Of a DNA stretch of 64,000 nucleotides, positions 24,986 through 33,393 are shown piece by piece. The translations under genes were made by a program, and so were the position numbers. Under the pieces are notes generated by a model. That model was not told where the DNA came from. It searched no databases and saw nothing but the letters and a program-made list of their open reading frames with translations. The DNA is taken from contig BJHF01000028.1 in NCBI GenBank assembly GCA_014191855.1, forward strand, positions 1 through 64,000, in the 5' to 3' direction. The stretch is from Deltaproteobacteria bacterium. Lineage in GTDB: Bacteria; Myxococcota_A; UBA796; SXON01. The first letter of the stretch is position 1; the number at the start of each line of letters is the position of its first letter.

Positions 24986-25453
24986 CTAACGCGCTTCGCG
25001 CCGAATCCCCTCCGCCTCCACCCACGCCTGGAGCCGCTCGAGGTCGTCCGTGGGGAGCGTTTGGTTCGCCTCGCCGGTGAGGCCGGCGAACACGCTAAGC
25101 GTCCAGGACGACGCGGAATCGGTCCACACCGGTGCGAACTCGAGGTTCCAGTAGTACACGCCGGGGCCCCCCCAGCTCTCCGTGTGGCAACAACTGCACG
25201 TGCACCGCCTCACTTCGGCGGTCATCCACAGGAATTCTGGATCGCTGAGCCGCGGATCGACCGGGTCGGGCTCGGTGCCCGACTTGTTGCCGCCGTGCGT
25301 GGGCAAGCGACCGTCTTCTTCCACGACCGCGCGACAGGTCGCCTCCGACATCGCCTCACCTTCTGGCAAACACTCGTTGTGCCGGGGGACGTAGGGGGCG
25401 GCGCCGGAGTCGCGCTCGCCGGGTGCGCACGCGAGGAAGGAGAAGAACACCAT
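24986..25453 (-). CDS. Small lipoprotein with a CxxCH motif
   Basis: A 155-residue lipoprotein: signal MVFFSFLAC with the lipid-modified Cys at residue 9. A Cys-rich segment reads CTCSCCH at residues 84-90, in which C86-x-x-C89-H90 is a formal haem-c attachment motif; two more cysteines lie at 28 and 40. Only one CxxCH is present and there is no identified axial methionine, so either a small monohaem cytochrome or a metal- or disulfide-stabilised lipoprotein is possible. Start at ATG 25453 gives the signal. It is divergent from the Kelch-like lipoprotein gene, with only 27 bp between starts. The stop lies 10 bp before the aminotransferase start, so it may be read with that operon. Confidence 0.7.
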   Translation of the reverse strand: MVFFSFLACAPGERDSGAAPYVPRHNECLPEGEAMSEATCRAVVEEDGRLPTHGGNKSGTEPDPVDPRLSDPEFLWMTAEVRRCTCSCCHTESWGGPGVYYWNLEFAPVWTDSASSWTLSVFAGLTGEANQTLPTDDLERLQAWVEAEGIRREAR

Positions 25454-25480
25454 CTGGGCGAACCCGTTAAGCCGGCGGCG

Positions 25481-26917
25481 ATGCTCCTGCTCGCGGCGCT
25501 CGGCTGCAAAGACCCGGTGGTGACCACGATCCGTGGCGAGGATGGCGCGCTGACCCTGCGGTTGGTGAATCCGACCTCCTGTAGCGGGTGCGATCCCTTC
25601 GACGGCGTGGACACGATCCAGCTCGATGTCGTGCAGAACGGTGCGGTGCTCGCCACGCAGCGGTTTGCCTGGCCCGATGCCGAGCTCAGCCTGCCCGATC
25701 TGGAGGGCTTCGGCGTGGTGCGGGTGCGGATGCGCGGCGAAGGCGGCGGCGAGGTCGTGAGCTACGGCCAAACGCCGGAGATCGTGATGGGTCCGGGGGA
25801 GCAGCGGGAGGCGACGCTACAATTCCTGCCGGCAAACGTGGCGTTGCCGCTCACGCAGTCGATGGTGGAGGGGCGCCGGCGGCACATGAGCGTGAGCCTG
25901 CGCGATGGGCGTGCGCTGCTCCTCGGCGGCTTCGCCGGCCCCCAGGGAAGCGCGCTGCGATCTGGCGAGGTCTACGATCCGGAGGACGGCAGCTTCGCCG
26001 TGGCAGACGTGGCGCTGCCCTCCGGCCTCGCGGACGCGGCGGTGGGCACGGCGCTTCGGGAGGGGGTCGTGCTCTTCGTGGGAGGGGCGTCCGCCGTGGA
26101 GGGCGGGGCGGATGTGCCCAGCGCGGAGGCGGCCATCTTCGCGGAAGAGGCGGGCACGCTGGAGTCGATGGAGCCCATGGGGGTCGCGCGCGCGGGGCAT
26201 TGTCTCGCCCGGGTGCAGAGCGACAAGCTGCTGGCGCTCGGCGGCCACGTGGGGACCTCTTCGGGGGACTTCGCACGGTGGGATTCTTCGGTTTCGACAT
26301 GGGTGTTCGGTGATGTGCCGTTTACGGACCTTGACGAGACGCTGGTGGGCGGCTGCGCCGGCCTCGTGGACCATCGCACGTTTGTGCAGGGGAGCACGCC
26401 AGAGAGCACCGGCCTGTGGACGTACACGGCGAGCGGCGGGCCGGAGGAGCCGCTGATGGAAACCGCGTTCTTGGCCACCCCGGGCGCAGATCCCGGGGAG
26501 GGAGCCGCGTTCGTGCTGGGCGCGGCGATCGTGCCGCTTTCGAGCGGCGATGCGTGGGTGGGGGGCGGTATCGACCCGCGCAGCGGCAGCCTGGCAGCCG
26601 CCGCGCGCGAGTTCCGGGTGGACACCCAGCGCTTCGACCCGGCAGACGCTCAGGCGCTCCCTCGGGTGTTCGGGCCGATCCGGGCGCTCGACGGGACGGG
26701 GACGGTTGCCTGGGGGTGCGGGTGGCGCGACCTGGCGCGGACCCAGGAGATCTCAAGCGTGGACCTCTTCAACGTCGAGTCGGGCGCCAGCATCGCCACC
26801 GTGGAGCTGGTGGAGGCGCGCTCGGGCTGCGAGCTTACCGTGCTGCCGGACGGGGCGATCCTCGTGTCCGGCGGCGGGTCGGCGTCGGCCGAGCTGGTGG
26901 TCCCCTACTGGCCCTGA
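25481..26917 (+). CDS. Kelch-like repeat lipoprotein
   Basis: A 478-residue protein with a short signal and lipobox MLLLAALGC (Cys9). A beta-rich N-terminal domain (about 10-110, with SCSGCDPFDG) precedes Kelch-like repeats from residue 135. They carry the pattern of strand, double glycine and a Y/F-x3-x-W block: DGRALLLGGFAG, GVVLFVGGAS, DKLLALGGHVG, and AWVGGGID. Six or seven blades can be counted, as in a beta-propeller. It is probably anchored on the outer membrane or periplasmic face, and could bind glycans or proteins. ATG 25481 was chosen for the lipobox. Its 3' end overlaps the convergent mpl gene by 13 bp. Confidence 0.82.
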   Translation: MLLLAALGCKDPVVTTIRGEDGALTLRLVNPTSCSGCDPFDGVDTIQLDVVQNGAVLATQRFAWPDAELSLPDLEGFGVVRVRMRGEGGGEVVSYGQTPEIVMGPGEQREATLQFLPANVALPLTQSMVEGRRRHMSVSLRDGRALLLGGFAGPQGSALRSGEVYDPEDGSFAVADVALPSGLADAAVGTALREGVVLFVGGASAVEGGADVPSAEAAIFAEEAGTLESMEPMGVARAGHCLARVQSDKLLALGGHVGTSSGDFARWDSSVSTWVFGDVPFTDLDETLVGGCAGLVDHRTFVQGSTPESTGLWTYTASGGPEEPLMETAFLATPGADPGEGAAFVLGAAIVPLSSGDAWVGGGIDPRSGSLAAAAREFRVDTQRFDPADAQALPRVFGPIRALDGTGTVAWGCGWRDLARTQEISSVDLFNVESGASIATVELVEARSGCELTVLPDGAILVSGGGSASAELVVPYWP

Positions 26918-28350
26918 GGGGCGGTGGCCTCGATTGCGGCGATCAGCTTCTTGTGCAGGCCGTCGAACCCGCCATTGCTGAGCACCGCCACCACATCCCA
27001 CGGGAGGGCGTTCGCCGCCACGACCGCGACGATCTCCTCCACCGAGCGGTAGGTGAACGCCTCCTGACCATGGGCGCGCAGCGCGGCGACGAGCGTGGCC
27101 GCCTCGAAGCGCTCGCCCGCCTCGATCCTCGACTGATCGTGCGCGCCCGCGACCACCACCACGTCGGCCGCGCCAAATGCGGCGGCGTAGGCGTCCTGGA
27201 ACACCTTTCGGCGGGATGTGGCGCTGCGCGGCTCGAAGATCGCCCACATCCGGCGCTTGCCGAAGCGCAAGCGGAGCGCCTCCAGGGTGACTTTGACGGC
27301 GGTGGGGTGGTGTGCGAAGTCATCCAGCACCGTGATGTGGCGGGGCTCGCCGATCACCTCCTGGCGCCGCTTCACCCCGCCGAAGCTGGCGAAGCCTTTG
27401 GCGAGCGCCGCTGGAGTCAGCCCCTGCCGCTCCAGCGCGGCGACGGCCGCGACCTGGTTGTAGAGGTTGTGCTCACCCACAAGCACCGACTCGAAGCGCC
27501 CCCAAACATTGCCCTCGTACAACACCGAGAACGTCTGAACGCCGCGCGTCGTATCCACCGATTCGATGCGACCATCCCACGTCTGCCCGACGCCGTAGCG
27601 GCGGACTTCGCACGCTGCGTCGAGGCAAACGTCTCGAACATCGTCGTGATCCCACCTTGCGACGATGCAGCCATCGGTCGGGAGGATCGCGACGAGGCGC
27701 CGGAAGCTCGACTTTACGTGGTCGAGGTCGGTGTAGATGTCGGCATGGTCGAACTCGACGGAGGTGATCAGCGCTGTCTTGGGGCGGTAGTGTAGGAACT
27801 TCGGACCTTTATCGAAGAAGGCGGTGTCGTACTCGTCCCCCTCGATCACAAAGTGGGGGCCGGTTCCCGTGCGCGCCGTGCGATCGAAGTTCTTGGCGAG
27901 CCCGCCGATCAGGAAGCCGGGATCGGCCCCGGCGGCGTCCAGGAGCTGCGCCATGAGCGCCGTGGTCGTGGTCTTGCCGTGCGTTCCCGAAACCACAATG
28001 CTGTGTCGTGACTCCAGGAATCGAGCGCCGAGGAGCTGCGGCATCGATGCGTAGGTGAGGGGACCGGCGAGCAGCGCCTGGGCCTCCGCGTACTCGGCGC
28101 GGATGACGTTGCCGACGACCACGAGGTCGGGCTTGTGGTCGAGGTTCTTGGCGTTGTAGCCGATCATGACCTCGATCCCCAGTGAGGCCAGGTAGTCGCT
28201 CATCGGAGGGTACACGCCCGTATCGCTCCCGGTTACGACGTAGCCTGCATCCTTCAGCATGCCGGCGAACGCCGCCATGGCGGTGCCGCCGATGCCCATG
28301 ATGTGCACAGACTTTACGGTGTCGGGGAGGGGGCCCGAGAGGAGCGGCAT
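26905..28350 (-). CDS. mpl: UDP-N-acetylmuramate:tripeptide ligase Mpl
   Basis: A 481-residue Mur-ligase family enzyme that joins recycled murein tripeptide (L-Ala-gamma-D-Glu-meso-Dap) to UDP-MurNAc in cell-wall recycling. It has the N-terminal Rossmann domain beginning VHIMGIGGTAMAAFAGML, the ATP-binding loop GTHGKTTTTA (near 112), the central catalytic EGDEYDTAFFDKGPKFLHYRP segment, which is characteristic of Mpl, and the C-terminal domain with DDFAHHPTAV and EPRSATSRRKVFQ. Length and motifs separate it from MurC. ATG 28350 is the best start; ATG 28362 is four codons earlier and also possible. The 3' end overlaps the Kelch-like gene. Cytosolic. Confidence 0.93.
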   Translation of the reverse strand: MPLLSGPLPDTVKSVHIMGIGGTAMAAFAGMLKDAGYVVTGSDTGVYPPMSDYLASLGIEVMIGYNAKNLDHKPDLVVVGNVIRAEYAEAQALLAGPLTYASMPQLLGARFLESRHSIVVSGTHGKTTTTALMAQLLDAAGADPGFLIGGLAKNFDRTARTGTGPHFVIEGDEYDTAFFDKGPKFLHYRPKTALITSVEFDHADIYTDLDHVKSSFRRLVAILPTDGCIVARWDHDDVRDVCLDAACEVRRYGVGQTWDGRIESVDTTRGVQTFSVLYEGNVWGRFESVLVGEHNLYNQVAAVAALERQGLTPAALAKGFASFGGVKRRQEVIGEPRHITVLDDFAHHPTAVKVTLEALRLRFGKRRMWAIFEPRSATSRRKVFQDAYAAAFGAADVVVVAGAHDQSRIEAGERFEAATLVAALRAHGQEAFTYRSVEEIVAVVAANALPWDVVAVLSNGGFDGLHKKLIAAIEATAPQGQ

Positions 28351-28409
28351 GGGGATTCCGAGGCGGGGAGGGGAGCGGTGGCGGGGCGGCCAGTGTAACG
28401 CGGAGATAC

Positions 28410-29126
28410 GTGGCCGCCTCCGGGGTGCACGTGCGGCTGTACATTGCCAACCAGAACTCCACGTCCTGGTCGTTGCGACCGTGGGTATTGATGAAGCAAC
28501 GTGGGCATTCGTTCGAGGAAATCGTGGTTCCTTTCGAGCGGGATGGCGGGCATGTCGCCGCCTACAGGGCGTTGTCACCGACCGGTCGCTTGCCCGCCTT
28601 GCACGTCGACGGCGTCGTGATCTGGGACTCTCTGGCAATCGTCGAGTACCTGGCCGAACGGGATCCCGAGGTATGGCCGCAGGAGCCCGTGGCGCGTGCG
28701 TGGGCTCGATCGGCGGCGGCCGAAATGCACAGCGGGTTCGCCGCGCTTCGGAGCGTCTGCTCGATGAGCTGCGGCCATCGGGTGCGGCTGAGGGCCCATC
28801 CCCAAGCGCTCGAAGCCGACATCGCTCGCCTCGACGAGCTCTGGCGCGATGGCTTGGGGCGCTTTGGCGGGCCGTTTCTGGCCGATGAGCGGTTCACTGC
28901 GGTGGATGCGTTCTTTGCCCCGGTCGCATTTCGCCTGCAGACCTACGGACTGCGGGTGAGCCCGAGCGCCTTGGAGTATTGTCGCCGCTTGCTCGCGTTG
29001 CCTTCCATGCAGGCTTGGTACAGTGCGGCGTTGGCGGAGCCCTGGCGAGACGAGGAACACGACGCCGACACCGCACGCCATGGCGAGGTTGAGGCCGACC
29101 TACGTGCGCCCCCGGGTTCGCCGTGA
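28410..29126 (+). CDS. Glutathione S-transferase family protein
   Basis: A 238-residue GST with an N-terminal thioredoxin-like domain (NQNSTSWSLRPWVLMKQRG near residue 14, cis-proline RLPAL near 60, and DSLAIVEYLAERDP near 73) and a helical C-terminal domain (about 90-230). The nucleophilic residue is probably Ser17 or Ser19 in the NSTSWS segment, rather than Tyr. Starts at GTG 28410, 28425 and 28431 are all possible; I used the first. Its stop overlaps the GTG start of the next gene (GTGA). Possible role in detoxification or in stress thiol chemistry; substrate unknown. Confidence 0.85.
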   Translation: MAASGVHVRLYIANQNSTSWSLRPWVLMKQRGHSFEEIVVPFERDGGHVAAYRALSPTGRLPALHVDGVVIWDSLAIVEYLAERDPEVWPQEPVARAWARSAAAEMHSGFAALRSVCSMSCGHRVRLRAHPQALEADIARLDELWRDGLGRFGGPFLADERFTAVDAFFAPVAFRLQTYGLRVSPSALEYCRRLLALPSMQAWYSAALAEPWRDEEHDADTARHGEVEADLRAPPGSP

Positions 29127-29728
29127 TCACCATCTTCGCCCGAGTGCCGGAGCCCGGAAAGACGAAAACGCGCCTGATCCCCCGACTTGGTCCGGCCGGG
29201 GCCGCACGTCTCGCCGCGGCCATGACGGCCGACGTGGTGGAGACGGTGCGGGCAACCGGGTTGCCGTTCCGGCTCGCGCTCGCAGGAGACACATCGCATC
29301 CGTGGGTGCGGATGCTGGACTGCGAGTGGGAACCGCAAGCCGAGGGGGATCTCGGTCGGAAGCTCGCTCATGCGCTGCGAGAGGGCGGTGTGGCCATCGG
29401 CACGGATGCGCCGACCTTGCCCCCGGCGCTCCTGCACGAGGCGCACGGTTCCAGCGCCGATGTGGTGATCGCCCCAGCGTTCGACGGGGGCTATGTCCTG
29501 ATCGGTGTCACGGATCCCGCGGACATCTTCGAGCTCGTGCCGTGGTCGGCGCCGGACACGTTTGCCCGCCAGCACCAGCGCGCGCTCGACCTGGAGCGGA
29601 GCGTGCGCGTCTTGCCCTTCTGGTACGACGTAGACGAGCCGGCCGACCTGGACTTCCTCGCGCGGCACCTTCGCACGCTCCCCGATCGGACTGCGCCGCG
29701 AACGCGGGGGTTCTTGGCGGGGTTGTGA
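29123..29728 (+). CDS. DUF2064 / TIGR04282-type glycosyltransferase-like protein
   Basis: A 201-residue nucleotide-diphospho-sugar transferase-like protein. It opens ARVPEPGKTKTRLIP, the family's nucleotide-binding loop, has the GTDAPTLPP metal-site segment near residue 92 and the AFDGGYVLIG segment near 114. This group was named from arsenosugar biosynthesis clusters but is widespread. There is no ArsS radical-SAM gene here, so a specific role in arsenic chemistry is not supported. GTG start overlaps the GST stop by 4 bp. Cytosolic. Confidence 0.85.
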   Translation: MITIFARVPEPGKTKTRLIPRLGPAGAARLAAAMTADVVETVRATGLPFRLALAGDTSHPWVRMLDCEWEPQAEGDLGRKLAHALREGGVAIGTDAPTLPPALLHEAHGSSADVVIAPAFDGGYVLIGVTDPADIFELVPWSAPDTFARQHQRALDLERSVRVLPFWYDVDEPADLDFLARHLRTLPDRTAPRTRGFLAGL

Positions 29729-29738
29729 GCTCGCGGGC

Positions 29739-30341
29739 TCAGTCGCGACGCACGAGGATGAAGCAGAACGGCATCGCGCCGGCAATCCCCCACGGTTTGC
29801 CGACGCAGACGGTGTCATTCACGCGACGCATGAAGTCGCGCGTGCCACCGTACACTGCGATCTGCGGCCCCACCCAGTTGGGAACGACCCAAGGCCACCC
29901 CGGCGCCACGGCCGTATCCGGCACCTTGTGGTAGTCCACCACCCAGGCGCCCCGAGCCTCGAACTCGGTATTGCCCGCCGTGGGCACGAGCTGGAAGTAG
30001 CCCGGACCGATGAGGTAGCGCAATGAACCCTCGTTGTAGCCGAAGATCCTGGGGGAACCACCGGGCGCCGGGCGGCAGAACACCTTCTGGAACGTGCGCG
30101 CGACGGACGGCAGCGGCAGCGAGTTCCACCCATCGTGCGCGACCGGTTCGAGGGGCCCCTTCTCGCCCACGAAGTGGTTGTCGTCGATGTTGGGATCGGC
30201 GATCTCGTAGAGGCGACCCAGTTCGACCGTACCGCAGCCGCGAAAAGCGGCGTAGCGTGCGGCCTGGTCGAGCGGATCGAGGATCGCGCAAACGTCTGCG
30301 AGGGTGCTCGAGGGTGTGCGGAGGAGCGCGGCGAGGTCCAT
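29739..30341 (-). CDS. Conserved-looking protein of unknown function
   Basis: A 200-residue soluble protein without signal peptide. The first 50 residues are helical (MDLAALLRTPSSTLADVCAIL). The remainder is a compact beta-rich region with aromatic residues: DDNHFVGEKGPLEP, IFGYNEGSLRYLIGPGYFQLV, and ARGAWVVDYHKVP. No family was recognised. ATG 30341 starts 35 bp after the propeller lipoprotein stop on the same strand, so it could be the last gene of the long T2SS-headed run. The convergent DUF2064-type gene ends 10 bp away. Confidence 0.65.
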   Translation of the reverse strand: MDLAALLRTPSSTLADVCAILDPLDQAARYAAFRGCGTVELGRLYEIADPNIDDNHFVGEKGPLEPVAHDGWNSLPLPSVARTFQKVFCRPAPGGSPRIFGYNEGSLRYLIGPGYFQLVPTAGNTEFEARGAWVVDYHKVPDTAVAPGWPWVVPNWVGPQIAVYGGTRDFMRRVNDTVCVGKPWGIAGAMPFCFILVRRD

Positions 30342-30375
30342 GCGGGCGGTTAGCCCGGCGAGAGTCGGTTCGCCT

Positions 30376-31860
30376 CTATGGCGGCTCGTACGCATCTCCG
30401 TGTCCACCAACGCCCACGGGGACCGCGAACACCCCCTTGCGGTCCCGATCCATCACGTACAACGTTTGCGTGTCCCAACCCCCCCGGCCATTTCCCCAGT
30501 GCATATTGGGAATCCAACTCGACCGGAGCTGTGACACCTTCTCGGCCTCGGCGCCTTCGGTCGCAAACCGCCACACCACGCCCTCGATGTATTCGCTGAC
30601 GTAGAGGTTGCCGCACTCGTCGGTGTTGATCGCGTCGAGACCGCCATTCTCCGAGTAGGCGCCGGGGGCGAGGCAGATGAGCCCCGGCATGCCCCAGGCG
30701 GAGCCATCGGTGCAGCTCCCCACGCTCGGGTACACGTCGTCGTGCGTTTCGCAGTCCGCACCCTCCAGGTGATCGGCACACCCCTCGGCGATCGCGGCGT
30801 AGTAGTCCTCGTAGTTCCAACACGCGTTCACGCCCTCGAAGCTCATCGCGCACGTACCGGGCTTGCTGCCCATCATGCACGCGGCGCCCTCACCCAGTCC
30901 CTCGCAGGCCTCGGTGGCCTCGGCCGACGTGCGCGGGCAGAAGAGCCCGAAGGTGCCAGTCTCGCAGCGGGACTCGAGCGGCTCGCCGAAGCGGCTCGTG
31001 GTGCACGCGCCGCCGATCGCAAGGCCGTCGCAAGCAGCCGTGTCGGTTGCGTCCGCGCAGTCGAGGTCCCCGCTGCCATCGTCGGCGCACACGCCGAGGC
31101 CGTATCCATAGTAGGTTGGGCATTCATCGCCCGCCGGATGGGAGTCGCACCAGTCGGGAGGCACGCCGGGGGCCTCGGGTGTTGTGGCAACAATACGAGG
31201 TTCAGTCCACGTAGTGTCGGCGATGCGGTCCGCCGCCCAAACGACGCCGGCGCCGAAGCTCCCGACGTAGAGCGTTTGGTATCCGGGCGCGAAGGTGACG
31301 CCGTTGGGTTGGTATAGTCCCTCCACGATCACGGTGTACTCGCCCGTTTCGGGGTCAACGCGACGAACACGCCCGCCCGATTGTTCGGACACGTAGACGA
31401 ACCCGTCGAGCCCCACATCCAGCCCGTTCGGGTACTCGAGCCCGCTGAGTACGACGGAGGTCGCGCCCGTCGCCATCTCCACGCGGATCAGGCTGCCGTT
31501 CGTCACGTCGCAGAACACCAGGTCCCCATTGGGCAGGAACCGGGTTCCCGCGCCATACGTCGTCGCGCCGGCGACGATCACGCGCGTTTCCCCTCCCTGA
31601 TTGATCCCCACGAGGTTCCCGTTCTCGTCGATGCTGACGAGGTACCCCTCCGCGTCGAACGCAAAATCTTCGGCGCCAGTGAATCCAGAGAGATAATCCG
31701 CCTTCAACGGGAGTTCGGCGAGCGAGTCACATTCCGCGGGCGTTCCGCCTGTGTCGCCCGAGTCGTCGGTGTCGGTGTCGGGGACGCCAGTCTCCCCATT
31801 CCGCTCAAGGGGGTCGGCCTCGGTGCTGCAGGCGATCGCAAGAAACAGCAGGGCGCGCAT
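30376..31860 (-). CDS. Beta-propeller lipoprotein with a four-module 16-Cys insert (paralogue B)
   Basis: A 494-residue lipoprotein: signal with lipobox before Cys11, then an acidic linker with SGDTGG (28-42). Residues 55-230 hold SMP-30/gluconolactonase-like blades (AEDFAFDAEGYLVSIDENG, GLEYPNGLDVGLDGFVYVSE, GLYQPNGVTFAPG). A 160-residue insert (about 238-396) contains 16 cysteines in four modules of four (starts at Cys238, 277, 319 and 361). The last propeller blades follow (DECGNLYVSEYIEGVVW and on). The insert splits the propeller between blades, and the paralogue at 31867-33393 has the same insert with nearly the same cysteine spacing. It may be a disulfide-stabilised extracellular binding loop. 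It is read with the paralogue, which ends 6 bp upstream. Confidence 0.82.
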   Translation of the reverse strand: MRALLFLAIACSTEADPLERNGETGVPDTDTDDSGDTGGTPAECDSLAELPLKADYLSGFTGAEDFAFDAEGYLVSIDENGNLVGINQGGETRVIVAGATTYGAGTRFLPNGDLVFCDVTNGSLIRVEMATGATSVVLSGLEYPNGLDVGLDGFVYVSEQSGGRVRRVDPETGEYTVIVEGLYQPNGVTFAPGYQTLYVGSFGAGVVWAADRIADTTWTEPRIVATTPEAPGVPPDWCDSHPAGDECPTYYGYGLGVCADDGSGDLDCADATDTAACDGLAIGGACTTSRFGEPLESRCETGTFGLFCPRTSAEATEACEGLGEGAACMMGSKPGTCAMSFEGVNACWNYEDYYAAIAEGCADHLEGADCETHDDVYPSVGSCTDGSAWGMPGLICLAPGAYSENGGLDAINTDECGNLYVSEYIEGVVWRFATEGAEAEKVSQLRSSWIPNMHWGNGRGGWDTQTLYVMDRDRKGVFAVPVGVGGHGDAYEPP

Positions 31861-31866
31861 GGAACC

Positions 31867-33393
31867 TCAGGGCGTCGGGTCGAAGGCTTCGCCGTGGCCG
31901 GGAACGCCGATGGGGATGGCAAATACGCTGCCGCGATCGCGGTTGGCGAGGTACAACACGTTCTCTTCCCAGCCACCCACCCCATTGCCGAAGTGCATGT
32001 TGGGGATCCAGCTTGCGCGTACGTTCATCACCAGCTCTGGCTCTTGGCCCTCCGACGCCCAGCGCCAAACGGTGCCGTCCACATAGGCGGAGGCATAGAC
32101 ATTTCCGCACGCATCGACATTCAGTCCGTCCAACCCCGAAGCAGCGCCTCCCCCGATCGGCGGAGCCGAACACACGTCGCTCGCGGCGCCCCACGCTGCG
32201 CCGTCGGAGCACACACCCACGATGGGGTAGGACCAGCTCTCGACGACACACGCATCGCCGCGGGCCTTCTCCAGGCAAGGCGCCGTATAGGCATCCAGGG
32301 TATCGGACACATAACAGAGTGGTGCGCCTTCGTAGTTTTGCGAGCAGGAGCCACCCATGCCCTCGGGGCTGCTGCATCGCCTCCCCGTCCGGTCAACGCA
32401 GGGCTCCACCCACTCGGTGGGCGCGGACGGGCAGATGAGGTCGGGCGCGTAGGGCGTGCCGACGCAGATGGACTCAATGGGTTGGCCGAACGCATCCGTC
32501 GTGCAGGCGTCGCCCGCGACCTTCCCGGCGCAGGCGCCCGTTTCGTAGGCTACTTCGCACGTGGCATACCCAAGGTCTCCAGTCGAACATTCGCCGATGC
32601 CATACCCCGCTGCGGGGGTGCAAGGGGTGCCGATCGGATTCGTGTCACACACGTCGGCGGGTGGGCCCGCGGAGCCTGGCGTCAGCCCGAAGCTGCGAGG
32701 GCGCGACCAGGACCCGTCGCTCCCGAGATCCATCCGGTACACCACGCCTCCGCCGAAGCTCCCCACGTACAAAGAGTCAAAGTTGGGCCCGAAGCTGACA
32801 CCGTTGGGCGCATACAGCCCCTTGGCGATGATCGTGGACTCGCCAGTCTCGGCGTTCACCTTGCGGACCTGCCCGGCCGAGGTTTCGGCGACGTACACAA
32901 ATCCGTCGATGCCAACGTCGAGGCCGTTTGGGTAGGAGAGCCCGGCCAACAGCACCGTGCTGCTAAGTGAAGCCGGGTCTACGCGGACGATCGCGTTGTT
33001 GCCGACGTCGGCGTACACAATCTGCCCATCCGCGAGCATGTGCGTTCCCGCCCCCATGCCCGCGCCGGCCAGCATGATCTTCTTGCTGCCGTCTTGCTTG
33101 ATCCCCACGAGGTTGCTGTGGAGGTCGATGCTCACCAGATAGCCTTCGCCATCGAGCGCGAAGTCCTCGGCGTTGGTGAATCCTTGTAGCTCTTCGGCGG
33201 CTTCGATGGGGAGCGCCGGGAGCGCGTCACAATCGTAGACCGCCGAGTCTTCGGGCGGGGCCGTATCGGTGTCGGCCGTGTCGCCGCTGTCGGGCTGCCC
33301 CCGCGCAGCGCTGTCGCCTACGACCTCCACCGACACCGGATCGCACGCCGCGAGCACCAGGAAGGCGGGGAGGAGCCTCACGTGCTCACTCAC
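31867..33393 (-). CDS. Beta-propeller lipoprotein with a four-module 16-Cys insert (paralogue A)
   Basis: A 508-residue lipoprotein paralogous to its downstream neighbour. Signal MSEHVRLLPAFLVLAAC gives a lipobox at Cys17, and an acidic linker with SGDTADTD follows (36-50). Propeller blades (AEDFALDGEGYLVSIDLHS, GLSYPNGLDVGIDGFVYVAE and others) are split by a Cys-rich insert at 249-408 with 16 cysteines in four groups of four. Cysteine intervals follow those of the neighbour almost residue for residue. Gene duplication followed by divergence is the simplest origin. ATG 33393 overlaps the upstream gene's stop by 8 bp. Predicted surface or periplasmic location; ligand unknown. Confidence 0.82.
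   Translation of the reverse strand: MSEHVRLLPAFLVLAACDPVSVEVVGDSAARGQPDSGDTADTDTAPPEDSAVYDCDALPALPIEAAEELQGFTNAEDFALDGEGYLVSIDLHSNLVGIKQDGSKKIMLAGAGMGAGTHMLADGQIVYADVGNNAIVRVDPASLSSTVLLAGLSYPNGLDVGIDGFVYVAETSAGQVRKVNAETGESTIIAKGLYAPNGVSFGPNFDSLYVGSFGGGVVYRMDLGSDGSWSRPRSFGLTPGSAGPPADVCDTNPIGTPCTPAAGYGIGECSTGDLGYATCEVAYETGACAGKVAGDACTTDAFGQPIESICVGTPYAPDLICPSAPTEWVEPCVDRTGRRCSSPEGMGGSCSQNYEGAPLCYVSDTLDAYTAPCLEKARGDACVVESWSYPIVGVCSDGAAWGAASDVCSAPPIGGGAASGLDGLNVDACGNVYASAYVDGTVWRWASEGQEPELVMNVRASWIPNMHFGNGVGGWEENVLYLANRDRGSVFAIPIGVPGHGEAFDPTP

Noticed and set aside
29123-29728. Arsenosugar biosynthesis locus
   Set aside because: Only the DUF2064 family member is present. The radical-SAM ArsS and arsM genes are absent.
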